NCBI GenBank assembly: GCA_016936695.1
Contig: JAFGXK010000121.1
Span: forward strand, 1-17,508
DNA length: 17,508 bases
Direction: 5' to 3'
DNA from: Bacteroidales bacterium
GTDB lineage: Bacteria > Bacteroidota > Bacteroidia > Bacteroidales > VadinHA17
The translations under genes and the position numbers were made by a program. Positions 14,293 to 17,508 of this stretch are shown here, piece by piece (the stretch's first letter is position 1; every line of letters begins with the position of its first letter). Under the pieces are notes generated by a model that worked only from the letters and a program-made list of their open reading frames with translations, searched no databases and was not told the DNA's origin.

Positions 14293-14357
14293 ATGAAACC
14301 CACATGTATCGTTTGCAAAAACACTTATGTATATAATGTTAGCCATGTGGGTTCCAT
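14293..14357. promoter_or_regulatory. Long inverted repeat bracketing a candidate promoter
   Basis: ATGAAACCCACATG (14293-14306) pairs with CATGTGGGTTCCAT (14344-14357) at 13 of 14 positions, with a perfect 10-bp core. The 37-nt spacer contains TTTG at 14312-14315 and a TAATGTTA box at 14334-14341, 18 nt apart, close to the Bacteroidota promoter layout. It could be an operator, an mRNA structure at the 3' end of the PorP/SprF gene, or a leader element of the OmpA gene (ATG at 14387). No T-tract follows the right arm, so a simple terminator is less likely. Confidence 0.45.
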
Positions 14358-14386
14358 CAGGCCATTAAAATAAAAATTATATTCTG

Positions 14387-16519
14387 ATGAAAATTAAATA
14401 TTTAACGGTATTACTGATAGCACTGATATTACCCCTTGCTGCTTCAGGCCAGACAGAAACCTATTCCATTAAGAAAGCAAGATTCAGCTCGAATAACAGC
14501 GATGAATTCTCCCCTGTGTTCTACCAAAATGGGATAGTCTTCTGTTCAAATATGACCAGGTCGCTGGTAAAAAATTATCTTACACCCGAGAACAAAGGGT
14601 TGCTTAATATTGTATTTGCAGATACCATCACATGGAAATCAAGGATTTTTTCAAAGGACCTCAGAACTATCTTCAATGACGGACCGGCTTCATTCAGCAA
14701 AAACGGGGACACAGTTTATTTCTCGCGCAATATCAGAACAGATGTCAACCGTGACGACGTTTCGCCACGAAACAAGCTTGGGATCTTTTCAGCGGTGCTT
14801 GAAAACGGAAACTGGGGAAAGATACTTGATTTCAGATTCAACAATGAATATTATAATATAACGACGCCGTTCATTTCGCCAGACGGGAAGCGGCTTTTTT
14901 TTGCTGCGGACAATCCTGAGGGCATGGGGGGAACAGATCTTTATTACTGCGACTGGAAGGTTGATTACTGGGATGATCCGGTTAATATGGGACCTGAAGT
15001 GAATACACAGGGTAACGAATCTTATCCTTCAGTCAACAGCGAGGGAGGAGTGTTTTTTTCATCAGACGGACATCCGGGATTTGGAGGGAAGGACGTGTTT
15101 TATACCAGGCAGACAGGAAATAAATGGCTTCCGCCGGCACATCTTGATGCCCCTGTAAATTCAAAGTATGACGACTTTTCCTTTATAGCCGATCCCATGT
15201 TGAACAGAGGTTATTTTTCCTCAAACAGAGAAGGATCTGTGGATATTTATCAGTTCAGGACAAATGTTCGCCAGCTCTTTTATTGTGATAAACAAAGGAT
15301 TAACCAGTACTGTTTCAAGTTCACGGATAAGGACAAAATACTTGTCGACAGCAGGTATCTTCAACTGGTCTGGAATTTCGGCGACGGCGCTACTGCTCAG
15401 GGGCTGAATGCAGAGCACTGCTTCGAGGGCCCGGGAAGATATAAGGTCAGGCTGGATGCAACTGACAAGAATACAGGGAGGGTTGTCTTTACGAAACTTT
15501 CATTCGACCTCGACCTGCGAGATATAGAACAACCGGTAATTCTTTCACCTGCTTCTTCCATGGCAGGGGCACCAGTGATACTGGATGGCATGACTTCCAA
15601 TTTCGCCGGGTCTTCAATTCTTGGTTACACATGGCACTTTGGCGATGGAAAATATTCAAAGGAAGGGAACACCCAGCACATATTTACCGATAAGGGTGAT
15701 TATAATATCAGGCTGGGTCTGATAGTACGGAATGATAAAACTGGAGTGATCCGCGAAGTCTGTTCCGTAAAACCAATTAAGGTTTTCATCAGCACCGCCG
15801 AGAAAGATGCTTTTGACAGGCAGAGCGCCGAACCGGCTCCAGTCGTGGACATATTTGACTACGATCAGGCAGTGACAAGCAATGTTATTTCGACGGAGAG
15901 AAACCTTAATGAGTTTTTTACTTACAGGCTTGAGGTTCTCAGATCTAAAACAAAGCTTGAAAAGACTGACGAAGCATTCAGGAGACTGCCCGATAAATAC
16001 ATTCTCAGGGAGAATTTACTGAGCGGCGAGAATGAATACAGCTATACGATTGCCGAGGAGCATACACTTATGGCAACCTATCCTTCATACAGGGAGATAT
16101 CGAATCTCGGGTTCACTGAAGCAAAAGTGTATCCTGTGGTGGTCGAGGATCCTGCTGAAAGGGAATTGAATAATCTGGAAAAGGTATTTGGAGTCTCGAC
16201 TGATTTCCTTTTTGTCCGTAACACCCAGACTCTTTCTTCCATGGGTACGCAGTTGCTGGATCTGGTTCTTGGTTTCATGGCAAAGTATCCTGCATTAAGG
16301 CTTCAGGTTGCCTGCCATACCGACAACACAGGATCGGCTTATACCAATCAGGTCTTGTCGGGGAGAAGGGCCGATGCAATGGTTAATTATCTGGTTGTGA
16401 ACGGTGTCAATCGTAACAGGCTGATTCCGAAGGGATATGGTGGCACAAGGCCGATTGCTCCAAATTACCAGGAGAGTGACAGAAAAAATAACAGGAGGAT
16501 AGATTTTACAATACTCTAG
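14387..16519 (+). CDS. OmpA-family peptidoglycan-binding protein with PD40 propeller, PKD and SPOR-like domains
   Basis: 710 residues. Signal peptide (LTVLLIALILPLAASGQ, cleavage near 22). Residues ~25-300 form a PD40/WD40-like propeller with repeated blades (FSKNGDTVYFSRN, ISPDGKRLFFAAD, GGTDLYYCDW, SEGGVFFSSDGHPGFGGKDV, NRGYFSSNREGSVDIYQF). Two PKD domains follow (LVWNFGDG, ~305-375; YTWHFGDG, ~385-465). Residues ~510-585 (TYRLEVLRSKTKL to GFTEAKVYPVV) have the pattern of a SPOR-like domain. Residues ~603-710 are an OmpA C-terminal domain (CHTDNTGSAY, LSGRRADAMVNYL, GYGGTRPIAPN, NNRRIDF); D646 and R661 match the spacing of the Asp and Arg that hold diaminopimelate in OmpA proteins. It should sit in the periplasm and tether an outer-membrane complex to peptidoglycan. 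P. gingivalis PorE, a T9SS component, has a comparable propeller plus OmpA layout. It lies 103 nt after the PorP/SprF gene on the same strand. Confidence 0.88.
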   Translation: MKIKYLTVLLIALILPLAASGQTETYSIKKARFSSNNSDEFSPVFYQNGIVFCSNMTRSLVKNYLTPENKGLLNIVFADTITWKSRIFSKDLRTIFNDGPASFSKNGDTVYFSRNIRTDVNRDDVSPRNKLGIFSAVLENGNWGKILDFRFNNEYYNITTPFISPDGKRLFFAADNPEGMGGTDLYYCDWKVDYWDDPVNMGPEVNTQGNESYPSVNSEGGVFFSSDGHPGFGGKDVFYTRQTGNKWLPPAHLDAPVNSKYDDFSFIADPMLNRGYFSSNREGSVDIYQFRTNVRQLFYCDKQRINQYCFKFTDKDKILVDSRYLQLVWNFGDGATAQGLNAEHCFEGPGRYKVRLDATDKNTGRVVFTKLSFDLDLRDIEQPVILSPASSMAGAPVILDGMTSNFAGSSILGYTWHFGDGKYSKEGNTQHIFTDKGDYNIRLGLIVRNDKTGVIREVCSVKPIKVFISTAEKDAFDRQSAEPAPVVDIFDYDQAVTSNVISTERNLNEFFTYRLEVLRSKTKLEKTDEAFRRLPDKYILRENLLSGENEYSYTIAEEHTLMATYPSYREISNLGFTEAKVYPVVVEDPAERELNNLEKVFGVSTDFLFVRNTQTLSSMGTQLLDLVLGFMAKYPALRLQVACHTDNTGSAYTNQVLSGRRADAMVNYLVVNGVNRNRLIPKGYGGTRPIAPNYQESDRKNNRRIDFTIL

Positions 16520-16555
16520 AGATGAAGTATTGTTATTGCTTCCGAATGTCCGGGA

Positions 16556-17508
16556 TTATCTGAATACCACGAGTTTCTGCGTGAACATCGTTATATTTCC
16601 CATCCCCATCTGAACAATGTAGACACCGTGGGTGAAGTTGACAGGGACCTGGAAATCTCTGATCATCGGATCGACAATATCGCTGTACATCACCTTTCCA
16701 TCGAGGGTAAGTATCCTGATGAAATCGGGATTGAATTCTGCATTATCGATTTTGATATTTACGATTTCCCTGGCAGGATTTGGGTATAACTTCACGATCA
16801 GATCTTCATAGTCGGCCCTGTTTTTATGTCTGTATCCAAAGATCCTGAATTCCGAGATGTAATTCCAGTTGTCATTTGAATTTCCAAGGCCGACAATCTT
16901 CAGGTATTTGTATTCGTTAATAGCCTTGGATATGGGGAACTCGAATACATGAATTCCTCCTGAAAATGCGCACGACTTGGCTTTTACGAGGATGGATTCC
17001 CAGTTCTCCCCGTCATTTGATCCGTAGATGTCAAAATAAGACTCGCTTTTCTGTCCGGGCTGGAAGGCAATCATAATGTGATGAATTATGAAAGGAGACT
17101 TCAGTTCCAGTGTCAGACTCTGTTCTTCACCTTTTGATGACCACATGGTGCCAATGTTGCCATCAATTATATTGTACGGTTGGTTAGTTGAATAAGAATC
17201 CGAAGCGCTGACCGAGATAACTTCTGCAACTTCAAGATCTGGCTCGTACGGAACAACTGTAATTGGAATTGTTCTTGATTGTGTAGTCTTGCCGTCGCTG
17301 ACAGTCAGGATGAAATCGTATGTCTGGTTAGTTTCGGTTAAAGGGGCAAGGAATTGAATTACTTCACTTGTAGTTGAGGATACAGGTATTTCTGCAGGTA
17401 TATTCCAGGAGAAGGTAAGCTTATCTTTATCAGCATCATAGCTGCCACTTGCATTTATCTCACCAATAAAACCTGAATAAGTCCTCTCCGGGAAGTTCAC
17501 AACCGGAA
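16556..17508 (-). CDS. C-terminal part of a secreted protein with Ig/PKD-like, F5/8 type C and T9SS type A sorting domains (5' end outside window)
   Basis: The minus-strand frame is open to the window edge; the GTG at 17500 is not a credible start because PVVNFPERTYSG is internal sequence. Counting from 17500: residues 1-85 are an Ig/PKD-like domain (GSYDADKDKLTFSWNIP, YDFILTVSDGKT). Residues ~90-225 resemble an F5/8 type C/CBM32 carbohydrate-binding domain (YNIIDGNIGTMWSSKGEEQS, FDIYGSNDGENWESI, YKYLKIVGLGN, EFRIFGY). Residues ~235-314 are a type A sorting domain (VKLYPNPAREIVNIKI, ILTLDGKVMYSD, GVYIVQM, TQKLVVF), which targets the type IX system. The catalytic part, if any, lies to the right. 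A carbohydrate-active enzyme is the most likely identity given the layout, but is not shown. It converges on the OmpA gene with a 36-nt gap and no clear terminator between them. Confidence 0.85.
   Translation of the reverse strand, partial: PVVNFPERTYSGFIGEINASGSYDADKDKLTFSWNIPAEIPVSSTTSEVIQFLAPLTETNQTYDFILTVSDGKTTQSRTIPITVVPYEPDLEVAEVISVSASDSYSTNQPYNIIDGNIGTMWSSKGEEQSLTLELKSPFIIHHIMIAFQPGQKSESYFDIYGSNDGENWESILVKAKSCAFSGGIHVFEFPISKAINEYKYLKIVGLGNSNDNWNYISEFRIFGYRHKNRADYEDLIVKLYPNPAREIVNIKIDNAEFNPDFIRILTLDGKVMYSDIVDPMIRDFQVPVNFTHGVYIVQMGMGNITMFTQKLVVFR

Overview
The window looks like chromosomal DNA of a Bacteroidota bacterium, most likely Bacteroidales or a close relative. The evidence is the set of type IX secretion system (T9SS) proteins: two proteins with the 'gliding-motility-associated' (type B) C-terminal sorting domain, a PorP/SprF-family outer-membrane protein, an OmpA/PD40 protein and one protein with a type A 'Por_Secre_tail' domain. 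Signal peptides ending in ...AQ or ...GQ, scarce Shine-Dalgarno sequences and candidate TTG/TAnnTTTG-type promoters fit the same phylum. TGA serves as a normal stop here (for example at 13362-13364), so the standard bacterial code applies.

Left part (1-7360), carbohydrate-related genes and gene decay. A secreted six-hairpin glycosidase-like protein (86-2068) is followed by a heptanucleotide-type tandem repeat (2092-2141). Next comes a zone of broken genes, all on the minus strand up to 3594: a coiled-coil membrane protein whose signal peptide is cut by an in-frame TGA (2148-2762), the N-terminal stub of a Tat-type sugar phosphate isomerase/epimerase whose twin arginines have been lost (2960-3268), and the frameshifted and truncated start of a Gfo/Idh/MocA oxidoreductase (3314-3594). 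An intact Tat-type sugar isomerase/epimerase (3762-4745) stands in the middle. It is followed by a 33-residue signal-peptide stub (4765-4866) and then an intact lipoprotein GH3 glycoside hydrolase (4976-7303) with a clear intrinsic terminator (7336-7361).

Right part (7628-16519), surface-adhesin and type IX secretion locus. Two large repeat proteins (1187 and 720 aa), each with a signal peptide, tandem Ig/PKD-like repeats of about 83 residues and a type B sorting domain, are followed after 1 nt by a PorP/SprF protein. These three genes almost certainly form one operon. About 100 nt further on, behind an inverted repeat that brackets a candidate promoter, lies an OmpA-family protein. It has a PD40 propeller, two PKD domains, a likely SPOR-like domain and a peptidoglycan-binding OmpA domain. 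In the known SprB/SprF pairing, type B substrates need a PorP/SprF partner for export or anchoring. The reading here is a self-contained module: two exported adhesins, their cognate outer-membrane partner and a periplasmic peptidoglycan anchor.

Right edge: the C-terminal part of a minus-strand secreted protein (Ig/PKD-like, F5/8 type C/CBM32-like and T9SS type A sorting domains) converges on the OmpA gene and runs off the window.
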